This document shows positions 54,460 through 63,666 of a stretch of DNA of 64,000 bases, piece after piece (within the stretch, counting starts at the first letter, position 1; every line of letters starts with the position of its first letter). The notes below the pieces were generated by a model, which saw only the letters and a list, made by a program, of their open reading frames with translations, had not been told where the DNA came from and searched no databases. The translations under genes were made by a program, and so were the position numbers. Source of the stretch: Streptomyces sp. DvalAA-43 (GTDB lineage: Bacteria > Actinomycetota > Actinomycetes > Streptomycetales > Streptomycetaceae); assembly GCF_900091725.1 (NCBI RefSeq), contig NZ_FMBW01000030.1:62001-126000 (forward strand), written 5' to 3'.

Positions 54460-56695
54460 CGGTGCCGGCCTCTCCGCCCGCCGTCAGCAGCACCCGGGCG
54501 GTGCTGATGCCGCCCGCGGCGAGGTCGGCCGGGGTGGTCGGCACGTACAGGGCGTCCCGGCCGGCCTCGCGCAGCGCGTCGAGGACCGCGTCGAACGTGG
54601 TCGCGGGCCCGTCCACGGCGACCGGGGCACCGGCCACCGCGACGCTCGCCGCGGCCAGGTCCCGGACCAGCGGGTCGCCGGTGTCCACCGGGGTGTCCGG
54701 GTCCTCGGCGGCCAGCTGTGCCTGCCCGAGCAGGTCCCGCAGCGCCGCGCAGGCCGCCGCCCGGCGCGAGAGCCCGGCACCGACCGCCCAGCGTCCCCGG
54801 GCGTTGCCGCCGTCCGCCTCCCGGGCCAGCACCGCATGGGCCGTGGTGCGCCCGTGCTCGCCCAGCTCCAGAAGCTCGACCGCGAGGTCCAGGTTGACGG
54901 CGGACTTCAGCAGGAACACCAGCTCCGGGTCGTCGCCGTCGGTGGCGACCGGGCGGACCTCGGTGGTGCCGCGGACCGCCCGCAGCAGGGCGTCGTGCGC
55001 CAGCGCCGACATCAGGCCGGTCCCCGCCGCCTCCCGGGCGTCGGCCCCGGCCCCCGAGCCGGCCGCCGTCGCGAGGTGGACGCGCCCCCGGTTGTGCGCG
55101 CCGAAGGTCCGCACGGCCGCGGCGGGCACCCGGACCGCGTCCCTGCCGGTCAGCGAGGTCGCCACGGTCCAGGCGTCCGGGACCGCCCCGGTGCCGCCGC
55201 CGGTGGTCAGCGCGTCCGGGCCGAGCACCCGGTCCGCCGTCCCGGCCGCCGCCGACGCGTCGAGCGGCACCACGTGTTCGACGTACGCGGCCGCCGCCGC
55301 GTACAGGGCCCGCATCCGCGCCCCCGCCAGGTGGTGCACGTCGAAGGCGGCGATCCGCCGCCGCTCCCCGGCGCCGAGCGCCACCTCGACCCGGCTGATC
55401 TTCAACGGGGTCTGGGTCAGCGCCTCGTCGTCCCAGCTCCGGAAGATCCCGGTGTGCGGGCGCACCATCGCCGCGCTGTGCCGGTTCAGTTCCCCGACCA
55501 GTTCCTCGGCGTCGCGGGCGGTCTCCACCGTCGCGGTGACCGGCAGCGCGAGCCCGTCCGGCAGGGCCGCGGCGGGCTCGTGGCCGTCCGCGCCCGCGCA
55601 GCGCGCGCAGCGGGGGTGCGGGGCGACCGGTTCGGCCACGACGTCCAGCGAGGCGAGGTCCTGGATCAGGACCTGGCGGTCGGTCTCGGCGGGCAGCACA
55701 CCGGTGGTGAGGCGGAAGACCTCGTAGCCCAGGAGGTTGCCCACCATCGCGGCGACCGGTCCGGTCACGGTGTCCGGGCACACGGGCACCGCCCCCGCCG
55801 CCCGGCTCCACAGCTCGGCCGCCGCTCCCGCGTCCACGTTGCCGCCCAGCCGCAGCACGGCGCAGGACCAGCAGCCGGTGGAGTCGGCGGTGGCCAGCGG
55901 TCCCACGACCAGGCGCTCGCCGAACTGCCAGGCGGGGATCAGGGTCCGGCCGTCGGGCACCCCGGCGGCCAGCAGCCGCTGGGTGCGCGGCCCGGCGCCG
56001 GTGCCGGTCACCACGACGACGTCGTACCCGTCGAGGTCGCGCCAGCCCGCGCCGGTCCCGGCGGTGACCCGTTCGACGTGTGCGGCCGCCCGGTCCGCCT
56101 CGGCCGTGACGTCGTCGGACTCCGTGTTCGTACCGATCCGCACGCACCCGTTGCGCAGCAGGCTCAGCGCGCACCAGCGGGCGGTCTCGTCGTCGCCGAG
56201 GACGGCGACCCGGGTGGCGCGGAACCGGGCGAAGCGCTCCGGTGCGCCGTCCGCGTAGTGGTCGATGTAGGCGATCTGCGCGGCGAAGCGCTCGGCGACC
56301 TCGTCGGGCACCGGGTCCGGTCCGGTGCCGGGCTCGGGAACGTCGCGGGCGAACTCGCGGGCGTAGAGGGTCTTGACGAGTTCCGCGGCCATCGCCCGCT
56401 GGGCGGGTCCGAAGCCCGCGCAGAGGTCGGCGAGCCGGTGGTGGCCTGTCAGGTGGGGCACGACGAGCGAGGCGAAGCGGTAGGCGGTGCGGCCTGCCAG
56501 GTGGAAGCCGCCGTCGGCGTTGTGGAAGAGCACCCCGCCGGGGGTCTCGGTGAACAGCACGTCCCGGCGGATGCGCGGCCGGGTCCCGGCCAGCGTGTCG
56601 AAGGCCGACGCCGCCGGGGCGGGGGTGCTTCGGGCGGGTTCGCCCGTCGGCACGGCGTCGGGGGCGCGCTCGGTGGTGGCGGCGGTCTCGGCCAT
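54449..56695 (-). CDS. Ocin-ThiF/RRE leader-binding protein (TOMM E1-like), 748 aa
   Basis: The N-terminal region (~30-135) is a winged-helix RRE-like domain (LFTETPGGVLFHNADGGFHLAGRTAYRFASLVVPHLTGHHRLADLCAGF). It is followed by an E1/ThiF-like Rossmann domain (TRVAVLGDDETARWCALSLLRNGCVRIGTNTESDD) and two zinc CxxC pairs (CWSC, CARC at ~400). The C-terminal half is a long alpha/beta region of unclear role. The protein usually binds the leader and presents the core to YcaO. The ATG at 56695 follows AGAAGG ten bases upstream; a GTG at 56704 would overlap the SARP stop. Confidence 0.9.
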   Translation of the reverse strand: MAETAATTERAPDAVPTGEPARSTPAPAASAFDTLAGTRPRIRRDVLFTETPGGVLFHNADGGFHLAGRTAYRFASLVVPHLTGHHRLADLCAGFGPAQRAMAAELVKTLYAREFARDVPEPGTGPDPVPDEVAERFAAQIAYIDHYADGAPERFARFRATRVAVLGDDETARWCALSLLRNGCVRIGTNTESDDVTAEADRAAAHVERVTAGTGAGWRDLDGYDVVVVTGTGAGPRTQRLLAAGVPDGRTLIPAWQFGERLVVGPLATADSTGCWSCAVLRLGGNVDAGAAAELWSRAAGAVPVCPDTVTGPVAAMVGNLLGYEVFRLTTGVLPAETDRQVLIQDLASLDVVAEPVAPHPRCARCAGADGHEPAAALPDGLALPVTATVETARDAEELVGELNRHSAAMVRPHTGIFRSWDDEALTQTPLKISRVEVALGAGERRRIAAFDVHHLAGARMRALYAAAAAYVEHVVPLDASAAAGTADRVLGPDALTTGGGTGAVPDAWTVATSLTGRDAVRVPAAAVRTFGAHNRGRVHLATAAGSGAGADAREAAGTGLMSALAHDALLRAVRGTTEVRPVATDGDDPELVFLLKSAVNLDLAVELLELGEHGRTTAHAVLAREADGGNARGRWAVGAGLSRRAAACAALRDLLGQAQLAAEDPDTPVDTGDPLVRDLAAASVAVAGAPVAVDGPATTFDAVLDALREAGRDALYVPTTPADLAAGGISTARVLLTAGGEAGTDAR

Positions 56696-56700
56696 GGGGG

Positions 56701-58686
56701 TCACACCTTCTCTGTGCGGCGGATGCGTTCCTGGTCGGTTCTTCGTGCGTGGGCGCGGAGCAGTTCATGGATCCGGTAGGGGCCGGGCGGGCCGTCCTCC
56801 AGGAGCCCGGCGTCGGCGAGCCGTTCCAGGACCGCCTCGGTGATGTCCGGGACGTCGTCGGCCGTGAAGGTGGATCCGGTGCCGGTCGCGGCCCGGTGGA
56901 ACGCCTCGGAGAGCCTCGGGTCGAGCCGGCTCAGCGCCGCGTCGAGGACGGCGGTCACGGACAGTCCCGGGGCGTCGGGGAGGGCGAGCCGGGCCAGCGG
57001 ATCGTCGCCGAACCAGTCGACGGCGTCGCCGAGCGACAGCGCGGGCCGGGTCAGCAGCCGGGCCGTCAGGATGCGCAGGGCGAGCGGGAGATGGCCGCAC
57101 AGCCCGGTCAGCCGGCGGGCCGCGTCCGGTTCCGCCTCGACGCGTTCGACACCGAGGACGGAGACCAGCAGCGCGTACGACTCGGCCGCGGTGAACACCG
57201 AGAGCCGGTGCACCCAGCCGCCGTGCGTGGCGACGAGTCCGGCGAGGCCCATCCGGCTGGTGACGATCACCGCCCCCTGGGCCCGTGCGACGGCGGGCAG
57301 CAACGGGCGCACCTGGTCGGCCTGGACGACGTCGTCGAGGACGAGCAGGACCCGTGCGCCGTCCGCGCCGGGCCGCAGCACCTCGGCCGCCTCCGCCGTG
57401 AGGTCGGCGGCGGTGCGGGCCTCGCCGTCCGGCCGGGTCGCCCGGACGACCGCACGGCCACCCGGAAAGGCGTCCCGCACCAGGTGGGCGACGTGGTGGG
57501 CGAGGGCCGACTTGCCGACGCCGGGCGCCCCCGACACCAGAATGGTGGGCGGATGCCGGTCGGCGTCGGCGACGGACGCGGTGAGCCGTGCGGTCATCGC
57601 GGCGGTTTCGGTCTCGCGGCCGGTGAAGTTCGGGACGGAGCGGGCCTCGGGCGCCGGGGACGCACCGGCGGGCGCCGCGGACCTCGGTACGGGGGCGGCC
57701 GGTACCGCACCCGTCACCGGAACCCGGCCTGCCGCCCGTACCACGCCGACCGCCGGGTCCGGTTCGGCCGCCGGGACCGGCAGCGGTGGCCCGGCCGTCC
57801 CCGCGGCGGGTGTGCCGGGCAGCGGCACCGGGTCCGCGGCGGGGGCCGCCGGTCCTTCCAGCGCTCTCGCCTCCGCGCCGGTGTGCCGTGCGATCGACGC
57901 GACGGGACGGGACGGCGGCGGCGTCCGGACACCGCCGGGGCCCAGGTCCTCGCCGCGCAGGATCGCGAGTTCCAGCTGCTGGAGGGCGGGTGACGGGTCG
58001 ACCCCCAGCTCGTCCAGCAGGAACCCCTTGACCCTCCGGTACTCGGCGAGGGCCTGGGTCTGCCGCCCGGTCCGGTAGAGCGCCTCGATCAGCTGCTCAT
58101 GGAGCCGCTCGTGTCCCGGGTATACGCGCGTAGCGGTCCATAGTTCGACGAGCGCCTCACCATGCCGTCCGAGCCCCAGCAGCAGGTCGCAGACCCGTTC
58201 CACGCTCCGCAGCCGCTCCTCGGCGAGGCGCGGCACCTCGTCCCGGTGCAGCACGTCGGAGCGCACGTTGGCGAGCAGCGCGCCCTGCCACAACGACAGC
58301 GCGTCCTTGAGTTCGCAGAGTTCGGCCTCGGGGTCGTGGGAGAGCAGCACGGCGCGGCGGACCTGGTCCCGGAAGCCGAGCAGGTCGAGGGTGTGCGGTT
58401 CGGCGGTGATCCGGTAGCCGCCGGGCACCGCCTCGATCGATGTCTCGGTCACGCCGTGCTTGGCGAAGAGCCTGCGCAGCCGCAGCACACAGGTCTGGAG
58501 CGCGGCCTTGGCGGTGGCCGGCTGTTCCTCCCCCCACACGGCCCGCTGGAGGTAGTCGGCGGACACGACGGAGTTGGCGCGCAGGAGGAGCGCCGCCAGC
58601 AGGATCGTCGGCTTCGACGGCTGGAGCACCACGGCCTCGGGCCCGTCGGCGAGGGTCAGGGGACCGAGCAGCTGGAACCGCATCAT
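56701..58686 (-). CDS. SARP family transcriptional activator with NB-ARC domain, 661 aa
   Basis: Residues 1-95 are an OmpR-like winged helix (FQLLGPLTLADGPEAVVLQPSKPTILLAALLLRANSVVSADYLQRAVWGEE), followed by a bacterial transcriptional activation domain (BTAD, ~100-250). A Pro-rich linker leads to an NB-ARC ATPase with P-loop GAPGVGKSALAHHVAH and Walker B VLLVLDDV, then a short helical C-terminus. AfsR/RedD-type SARPs activate antibiotic clusters in Streptomyces by binding direct heptameric repeats. As the first large gene of the run it probably controls the cluster. Starts ATGATG at 58686/58683, six bases after the stop of the small secreted gene. No TTA codon. Confidence 0.93.
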   Translation of the reverse strand: MMRFQLLGPLTLADGPEAVVLQPSKPTILLAALLLRANSVVSADYLQRAVWGEEQPATAKAALQTCVLRLRRLFAKHGVTETSIEAVPGGYRITAEPHTLDLLGFRDQVRRAVLLSHDPEAELCELKDALSLWQGALLANVRSDVLHRDEVPRLAEERLRSVERVCDLLLGLGRHGEALVELWTATRVYPGHERLHEQLIEALYRTGRQTQALAEYRRVKGFLLDELGVDPSPALQQLELAILRGEDLGPGGVRTPPPSRPVASIARHTGAEARALEGPAAPAADPVPLPGTPAAGTAGPPLPVPAAEPDPAVGVVRAAGRVPVTGAVPAAPVPRSAAPAGASPAPEARSVPNFTGRETETAAMTARLTASVADADRHPPTILVSGAPGVGKSALAHHVAHLVRDAFPGGRAVVRATRPDGEARTAADLTAEAAEVLRPGADGARVLLVLDDVVQADQVRPLLPAVARAQGAVIVTSRMGLAGLVATHGGWVHRLSVFTAAESYALLVSVLGVERVEAEPDAARRLTGLCGHLPLALRILTARLLTRPALSLGDAVDWFGDDPLARLALPDAPGLSVTAVLDAALSRLDPRLSEAFHRAATGTGSTFTADDVPDITEAVLERLADAGLLEDGPPGPYRIHELLRAHARRTDQERIRRTEKV

Positions 58687-58692
58687 CGCGGT

Positions 58693-58956
58693 CTAGTCCC
58701 AGCCGTTGACCAGCTTGCATACCAGTACCGGTGCGGGCAGCGGCAGCCGGGCGAGGAACGCCTCCACGTCCGTACAGACCCGCGTGACCTCGTGGGCGGG
58801 ACGCTGCCCGCCCGTCCCGGCCCCCGGGGCGGCGAGGGCGGCGGGGGCACCGAACGTGAGTGCGGCGAATGCGAGACCCGTGACGGCCGCGGCGCGGGTG
58901 ACGGCGGCGGTACGGGTCACGATGGCCGACCGGCATGAAAGCGAAGAACCGAACAC
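58693..58956 (-). CDS. Small secreted protein with a Cys pair, 87 aa
   Basis: Basic N-terminus, hydrophobic core (AVTGLAFAALTFGAPAALA) and an Ala-x-Ala cleavage site near residue 43, leaving a mature part of about 44 residues. That part contains two Cys (VCTDVEAFLARLPLPAPVLVCKL) that may form a disulfide. The GTG at 58956 is assumed; a second GTG at the VTRTAAV position is possible. It lies directly before the SARP gene, suggesting co-transcription. It is not a RiPP precursor by composition. Confidence 0.62.
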   Translation of the reverse strand: MFGSSLSCRSAIVTRTAAVTRAAAVTGLAFAALTFGAPAALAAPGAGTGGQRPAHEVTRVCTDVEAFLARLPLPAPVLVCKLVNGWD

Positions 58957-59277
58957 TTCTGTCCCCTTCGGCTGTGTCGTCCTGCCGGGGGGTGCCCCCG
59001 GCAGGACGACGATGCCAGCGAGGGAGGCGTGGCAGCAGGGGCCGCCGTGTCAGCTTGCTGCACGCGCCGCGGCAGCTTCGTGCAACCGGATCGCCGTACC
59101 GGGAGACACCCGGCAGGGCACGGGAACGGGCACCACGGGACGCACGGGATCCGGCCCTCCCAAGGCGTGGAGGAACGTCCCGGAGCCGCACGCGATCCGG
59201 CCCCGGAGTGTTTGGAGGAACACCCCGGGGCCGGATCTCGTCATTCTACGTCGGCGGTCGCCCCCGCCGGACCGGCC
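58957..59277. other. Intergenic region between the cluster and the second ABC operon
   Basis: No gene recognised. It holds the strong hairpin at 59194-59237 at the end of the ABC operon, and presumably the promoter for the cluster's minus-strand run near 58957-59050. A TGGAGGAAC word repeats at 59168 and 59213. Confidence 0.6.
59194..59237 (-). terminator. Large terminator hairpin after the second ABC operon
   Basis: GATCCGGCCCCGG-A-GTGTT pairs with AACAC-C-CCGGGGCCGGATC (one internal mismatch), a ~18-bp stem with a 6-base loop, 41 bases beyond the permease stop on the minus strand. It isolates the RiPP cluster from the ABC operon. Confidence 0.9.
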
Positions 59278-61863
59278 CTAATCCGTGGCGATCGCGTTCA
59301 GGACGTTCATCCGGCCTGCCCGGAACGCCGGGACCAGGGCGGCGAACAGGCCCACGAAGGCCGAGGCGACGAAGACCGTGAGGATCGTCGGCCACGGGAT
59401 CTCCAGGACGCCGAGGCCCTCCAGGGCCAGCAGCTTCTGGGCCGCGGTGCCCCAGCCCATGCCGAGGCCGAGGCCGAGCAGGGCGCCGAAGACCGCGATG
59501 ACCACCGACTCCAGGCGGATCATCCGGCGCAGCTGCCGGCGGGAGAGGCCGATGGCCCGCATCAGGCCGATCTCCCGGGTCCGCTCGACCACCGACAGCG
59601 CCAGGGTGTTCACCACACCGAGCACGGCGACGATGATCGCGAGCGCCAGCAGGCCGTAGACGATGTTCAGCAGCTGGCCGATCTGGTCCTTCAGCTGCTG
59701 CTTGTAGTCGGCCTGATTCCGCACCTCGTACTGCGGGTACTTGGCGAGGGCGTCCTTGAGGGCGGCGTACGCCTCCTTCTCCTTGCCGTCCGCGGCCTTC
59801 GCGAACATGAGCATGTTCTGCGGCAGGGTGTCGGCGGGGACGTACCGCGCGGCGGTCGCGACGTTGGTGTACATCGCGCCCTTGTCGATGTTCACGTCGT
59901 CGGAGGTGATCGCGGCGACCGTCAGCTTCGCGGTCTCGCCGCCCTTGAACGCGACGGTGATCCGGTCACCGACCTCGACGTGGTGCTTGGTGGCGTATGT
60001 GTCGCCGACCGACATGGCGTCCTTGCCGTACGCGGCGGCCAGCTCGCCGGAGACCGTCTCGCGGCGGACGTCGTCCTTGTACGTGGGGTCGGCGGCGACC
60101 AGGCCCTCGTCCTCGGTGGTGCCGTCGGGGGCGGTCAGCCGGGCACTCACGTACGTGTAGCCGGTGAGGTGCTCGATGTCCGGCACGGCCTTCAGGGCCT
60201 TCGCCGCCTGGTCGACGATGGGCGATCCGTCGCCGCCGGCCGGCTGGACGATGAAGTCCGCGCCGACGGACCTGTCGAGTTCCTCGGTGGCCGAGGCGAC
60301 CATGGAGGAGCCGACGACCGAGAGGCAGGCGACCAGGGCGAGGCCGACCATCAGGGCGGCGCCGGTGGCTCCGGTGCGGCGCGGGTTGCGCAGCGCGTTG
60401 CGTTCGGCGAGCCGTCCCACGGGGCCGAACATCCGCAGCATGACCGCGCTCAGCACCCGGACCACGAATCCGGCCAGCAGCGGGCCGATCACGATGAAGC
60501 CGATCAGGGTGAGGAGGACGCCCGCACCGAGGAGGGGCGAGCCCTCGCTCGACTTGTCGGCCCTGGTCGCGGCGAGGAGCGCGGCGCCGCCGGCGAGCGT
60601 GAGGACCAGGCCGATCGCGGCCCGGACCTTGCCCGCGCGACCGTCCGCCGGGGTGCCGGACTCGCGCAGGGCGGCCATCGGGGAGACCTTCCCGGCCCGG
60701 CGGGCGGGGAAGTACGCGGCGACGACGGTGACGACGATGCCGAGAACGAGGCCGGTCACCGGGGTCGTCCAGGCGACGGTGAGGTCCCCGGTGGAGAGCT
60801 CCATGCCCACGGCGCCCATGAGCTTCATCAGGCCGACGGCGAGGCCGACGCCCGCGGCCACGCCGAGCAGCGAGCCGACGACGCCGAGGAACAGCGCCTC
60901 GATCAGCACGGAACGGTTGACCTGCTTGCGGCTGGAGCCGATGGCCCGCATCAGGCCGATCTCGCGGGTGCGCTGGGCGACCAGCATCGAGAAGGTGTTG
61001 ACGATCAGGAAGATGCCGACGAGCAGGGCGATCCCGGCGAAGCCGAGCATCGCGTACTTCATGACGTCGAGGAAGGAGCCCATCGAGTCCTTGTTGGCGT
61101 CCGCGGCCTCCTTCTGCGTCCGGAGCTCGTACGCGGAGGTGTCGCCGAGCGCCGCGGCGACGTTCTTCTTCAGCTGCTCGTCGGCCACACCCGCTTCGGC
61201 GGTGACGGAGACCAGGCTGAAGACATCGGGCCGGCCGAGCAGCTTCGTCTGCGCGGTGGCGGTGTCGAAGTAGACGATCGCCGCGCCGGGGTTGGTGACC
61301 TTGAAGGTGGCGATGCCGCTGATCCGGGCCCGGATGTCGCCGTTGGCGGTGATGGTGCGCAGCTCGTCGCCGAGCTTGAGGTGGTGCTTCTCGGCGGTGT
61401 CGGCGTCGACCATCATCTCGGTCGGGCCGCGCGGTGCGTGACCGGAGGAGATCTCCATCGAACGCAGGTCGTTGCGCGTCCAGTTGCCCGCGATCGTCGG
61501 GGCACCCGTGGTCGAGCCCATGTTCTTGTCATGGCTGTCGACGACGGTGACGGACATGCTGGTGACCGCGCCCTCGGCCGCCTTCGCGCCGGTGGCCTTC
61601 ACGATCCGGCCGACATCGGACGCGGGGATCGTGACGGGCTTGCCGCCGCCCGGGAGCCGGTCTTTCTCCTCGGCCTCCTTCGGGCCGACCGTGACATCGG
61701 CCGAGGTCGCGGCGAAGAGCTTGTCGAAGGTGGTGTTCATGGTGTCGGTGAAGACGAGCGTGCCGCACACGAACGCCACCGACAGCAGGACCGCTACGGC
61801 GGAGAGCGCCATGCGTCCCTTGTGGGCGAAGAAATTCCGCCTCGATGTCTTCCAGACGGTCAT
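59278..61863 (-). CDS. FtsX/MacB-type ABC permease, 861 aa (second copy)
   Basis: Same organisation as the 3522-6050 permease: an N-terminal helix, an extracytoplasmic domain, an FtsX core (TREIGLMRAIGSSRKQVNRS), a middle extracytoplasmic domain, a second core with RTREIGLMRAIGLSRRQLRRM, and an end AFRAGRMNVLNAIATD. Partner ATPase is the upstream gene, coupled by a four-base ATGA overlap. Substrate unknown. Its closeness to the RiPP cluster may be chance because a terminator separates them. Confidence 0.92.
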   Translation of the reverse strand: MTVWKTSRRNFFAHKGRMALSAVAVLLSVAFVCGTLVFTDTMNTTFDKLFAATSADVTVGPKEAEEKDRLPGGGKPVTIPASDVGRIVKATGAKAAEGAVTSMSVTVVDSHDKNMGSTTGAPTIAGNWTRNDLRSMEISSGHAPRGPTEMMVDADTAEKHHLKLGDELRTITANGDIRARISGIATFKVTNPGAAIVYFDTATAQTKLLGRPDVFSLVSVTAEAGVADEQLKKNVAAALGDTSAYELRTQKEAADANKDSMGSFLDVMKYAMLGFAGIALLVGIFLIVNTFSMLVAQRTREIGLMRAIGSSRKQVNRSVLIEALFLGVVGSLLGVAAGVGLAVGLMKLMGAVGMELSTGDLTVAWTTPVTGLVLGIVVTVVAAYFPARRAGKVSPMAALRESGTPADGRAGKVRAAIGLVLTLAGGAALLAATRADKSSEGSPLLGAGVLLTLIGFIVIGPLLAGFVVRVLSAVMLRMFGPVGRLAERNALRNPRRTGATGAALMVGLALVACLSVVGSSMVASATEELDRSVGADFIVQPAGGDGSPIVDQAAKALKAVPDIEHLTGYTYVSARLTAPDGTTEDEGLVAADPTYKDDVRRETVSGELAAAYGKDAMSVGDTYATKHHVEVGDRITVAFKGGETAKLTVAAITSDDVNIDKGAMYTNVATAARYVPADTLPQNMLMFAKAADGKEKEAYAALKDALAKYPQYEVRNQADYKQQLKDQIGQLLNIVYGLLALAIIVAVLGVVNTLALSVVERTREIGLMRAIGLSRRQLRRMIRLESVVIAVFGALLGLGLGMGWGTAAQKLLALEGLGVLEIPWPTILTVFVASAFVGLFAALVPAFRAGRMNVLNAIATD

Positions 61864-62648
61864 GAGGTCCGCCCGCGCGAGTCGAAGTCCTTCATGCGGT
61901 CGAGGACCTGGTCGGCCGTCGGGTTGTGCATCTCGTCGACGATGCGTCCGTCGGCGAGGTACAGCACCCGGTCCGCGTAGGAGGCGGCCACCGGGTCATG
62001 GGTGACCATGACGATGGTCTGGCCCAGCTCGTCGACCGACCTGCGCAGGAAGCTCAGCACCTCGGCGCCGGCCCGCGAGTCCAGGTTCCCGGTGGGCTCG
62101 TCACCGAAGATGATCTCCGGCCGGGCGGCGAGCGCCCGAGCCACCGCGACGCGCTGCTGCTGGCCGCCGGAGAGCTCGGTGGGCCGGTGCTTCAGCCGCT
62201 CGGCGAGGCCCACGGTCTCCACGACCTGGCTCAGCCAGGCGGCGTCGGGCCTGCGGCCCGCGATGTCCATCGGCAGCGTGATGTTCTCCAGCGCGTTGAG
62301 CGTGGGGAGCAGGTTGAACGCCTGGAAGATGAAGCCGATCCGGTCCCGGCGGAGCTGGGTGAGCTTCTTGTCCTTGAGCCCGGTGATCTCGGTCTCGTCG
62401 AGGTAGATCTGCCCCGAGCTCACGGTGTCCAGGCCCGCCAGGCAGTGCATCAGGGTCGACTTGCCGGAGCCGGACGGGCCCATGATCGCGGTGAACTGCC
62501 CCCGGGCGATGTCCACGTCGACATGGTCGAGCGCGACGACCCGGGTCTCCCCCGCCCCGTACGCCTTGACGACCTGCCGCGCTCGCGCAGCAACGGCCGT
62601 ACGCCCTCCAGTACCCCCGTGCCTGGGAATGGTCATAGCCGTTGTCAC
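61860..62648 (-). CDS. ABC transporter ATP-binding protein, MacB/LolD type, 262 aa (second copy)
   Basis: Walker A GPSGSGKST, Q-loop FIFQAFNLLPTL, signature LSGGQQQRVAVARAL, Walker B IIFGDEP and a C-terminal tail DRMKDFDSRGRTS nearly identical to that of the 2693-3463 ATPase. The GTG at 62648 follows AGGAGATAAACC; an internal ATG four codons later is possible. The pair with the permease forms one operon. Confidence 0.93.
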   Translation of the reverse strand: MTTAMTIPRHGGTGGRTAVAARARQVVKAYGAGETRVVALDHVDVDIARGQFTAIMGPSGSGKSTLMHCLAGLDTVSSGQIYLDETEITGLKDKKLTQLRRDRIGFIFQAFNLLPTLNALENITLPMDIAGRRPDAAWLSQVVETVGLAERLKHRPTELSGGQQQRVAVARALAARPEIIFGDEPTGNLDSRAGAEVLSFLRRSVDELGQTIVMVTHDPVAASYADRVLYLADGRIVDEMHNPTADQVLDRMKDFDSRGRTS

Positions 62649-63255
62649 GGTTTATCTCCTATGTCGGTCGGCGTGGGAACGCGTCGATGGGCGCGTCGCT
62701 GGATGGACGCGCTGGTGATTGCGCTGATGAATGCGTCGGTGAATATGTCGCTGTACGTGCAGAGTCTGGTGCCGGGGGCGGGTCCGGATCACTGGTGCCC
62801 GGCACCGTTCCGGGGTGGGGTTTCCCCCACCCCGGCCCCCCGTGTCCCGCCCCCGGCCCCCCGTTTTCCACCGCGTCCGCGGTGGGATTCAGCCGCTTTT
62901 CGCGGTGTAGGAACACGTTAAGGAACGGGCCCCCGCTCTCACGTCCTCCGCCGGGAGGAACCACCCCTGCCCAGAAGTAAGGACCTCCCCCTAAGGGTCT
63001 CGGCCCCTGGGTGGAGGCCCGTATCAGGGACTGGACCCAAAGGTGCACCGGCGGGGGCGGCCGGGGTCTCCTTCCCGCCCGGCCGCCACCCCCCGTTCAC
63101 GGGACCACATGCAACTGAGCCATTACCAGCAGCAATTCGGGCCACCCACTCCCCAACTGCTGTACCCGCGAGTAATATTCGCGCTTCCGACCGCACCCGC
63201 ACTCCTGCCTTGCCGTCCAGACCAGGACCCGAGCCATGCAAGGAGCAGCACCCCG
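62649..63255. other. Intergenic region between two divergent transcripts
   Basis: No gene recognised; open frames are low-complexity shadows. It must hold the promoters of the ABC operon (left) and of the DUF485/symporter operon (right). A C-rich stretch at ~62820-62880 and a palindrome CGCGA-N7-TCGCG at 63167-63183, upstream of the DUF485 gene, are the only structures I note. The palindrome may be a regulator site. Confidence 0.45.
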
Positions 63256-63666
63256 ATGTCGCACGGAAACCCGCCCCCCTCCCCCCACCACCTCGACTAC
63301 CTGCTCCCCTGGCAGAGCTCGGAACAGGCACCGCCCGACCGGCCGCCGAGCCCGACCGACGCTCCCGCACCCGCACCCGCCCCCGGCCGCCACAGCGACC
63401 TGCGCCGGCTGCGCACCGCGTACCGGCTGCTGCGGCGCATCGCGACCTTCACCGCACTCGGCTACTTCGTGGCCTTCCTGCTGCTCTCCGGATTCGCCAA
63501 GGAGCTGATGGACGTCCCCCTGTTCGGCGGCCTCAACCTCGGCGTGGCCCTGGGGCTGCTTCAGCTCCCCGTGACGGTGCTCGCCATCGTCGTGTACGAG
63601 CGGACCGCACGGCGCACGGTCGACCCGCTCGCCGCCCGGATACGAAGAGCGGGAGCGGCACGGTGA
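63256..63666 (+). CDS. DUF485 membrane protein, 136 aa
   Basis: A cytoplasmic Pro/Ser-rich N-terminus (to ~50) is followed by two hydrophobic segments (ALGYFVAFLLLSGFAKELM and NLGVALGLLQLPVTVLAIVVYE) with the DUF485 wording YFVAFLLLSGFAKELMDVPLFGGLNLGVALGL, and a basic tail. DUF485 proteins (YjcH) are nearly always encoded next to acetate permease ActP-type symporters, which is the case here. ATG at 63256 follows AGGAGCAGCACCCCG. The stop overlaps the symporter start by four bases. Confidence 0.88.
   Translation: MSHGNPPPSPHHLDYLLPWQSSEQAPPDRPPSPTDAPAPAPAPGRHSDLRRLRTAYRLLRRIATFTALGYFVAFLLLSGFAKELMDVPLFGGLNLGVALGLLQLPVTVLAIVVYERTARRTVDPLAARIRRAGAAR

Noticed and set aside
47962..54507. A plus-strand open frame of 2181 codons
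   Set aside because: It runs antisense over three well-supported cluster genes, has a low-complexity Val/Gly/Arg/Asp-rich translation and no ribosome site; such frames arise from GC-rich third positions.
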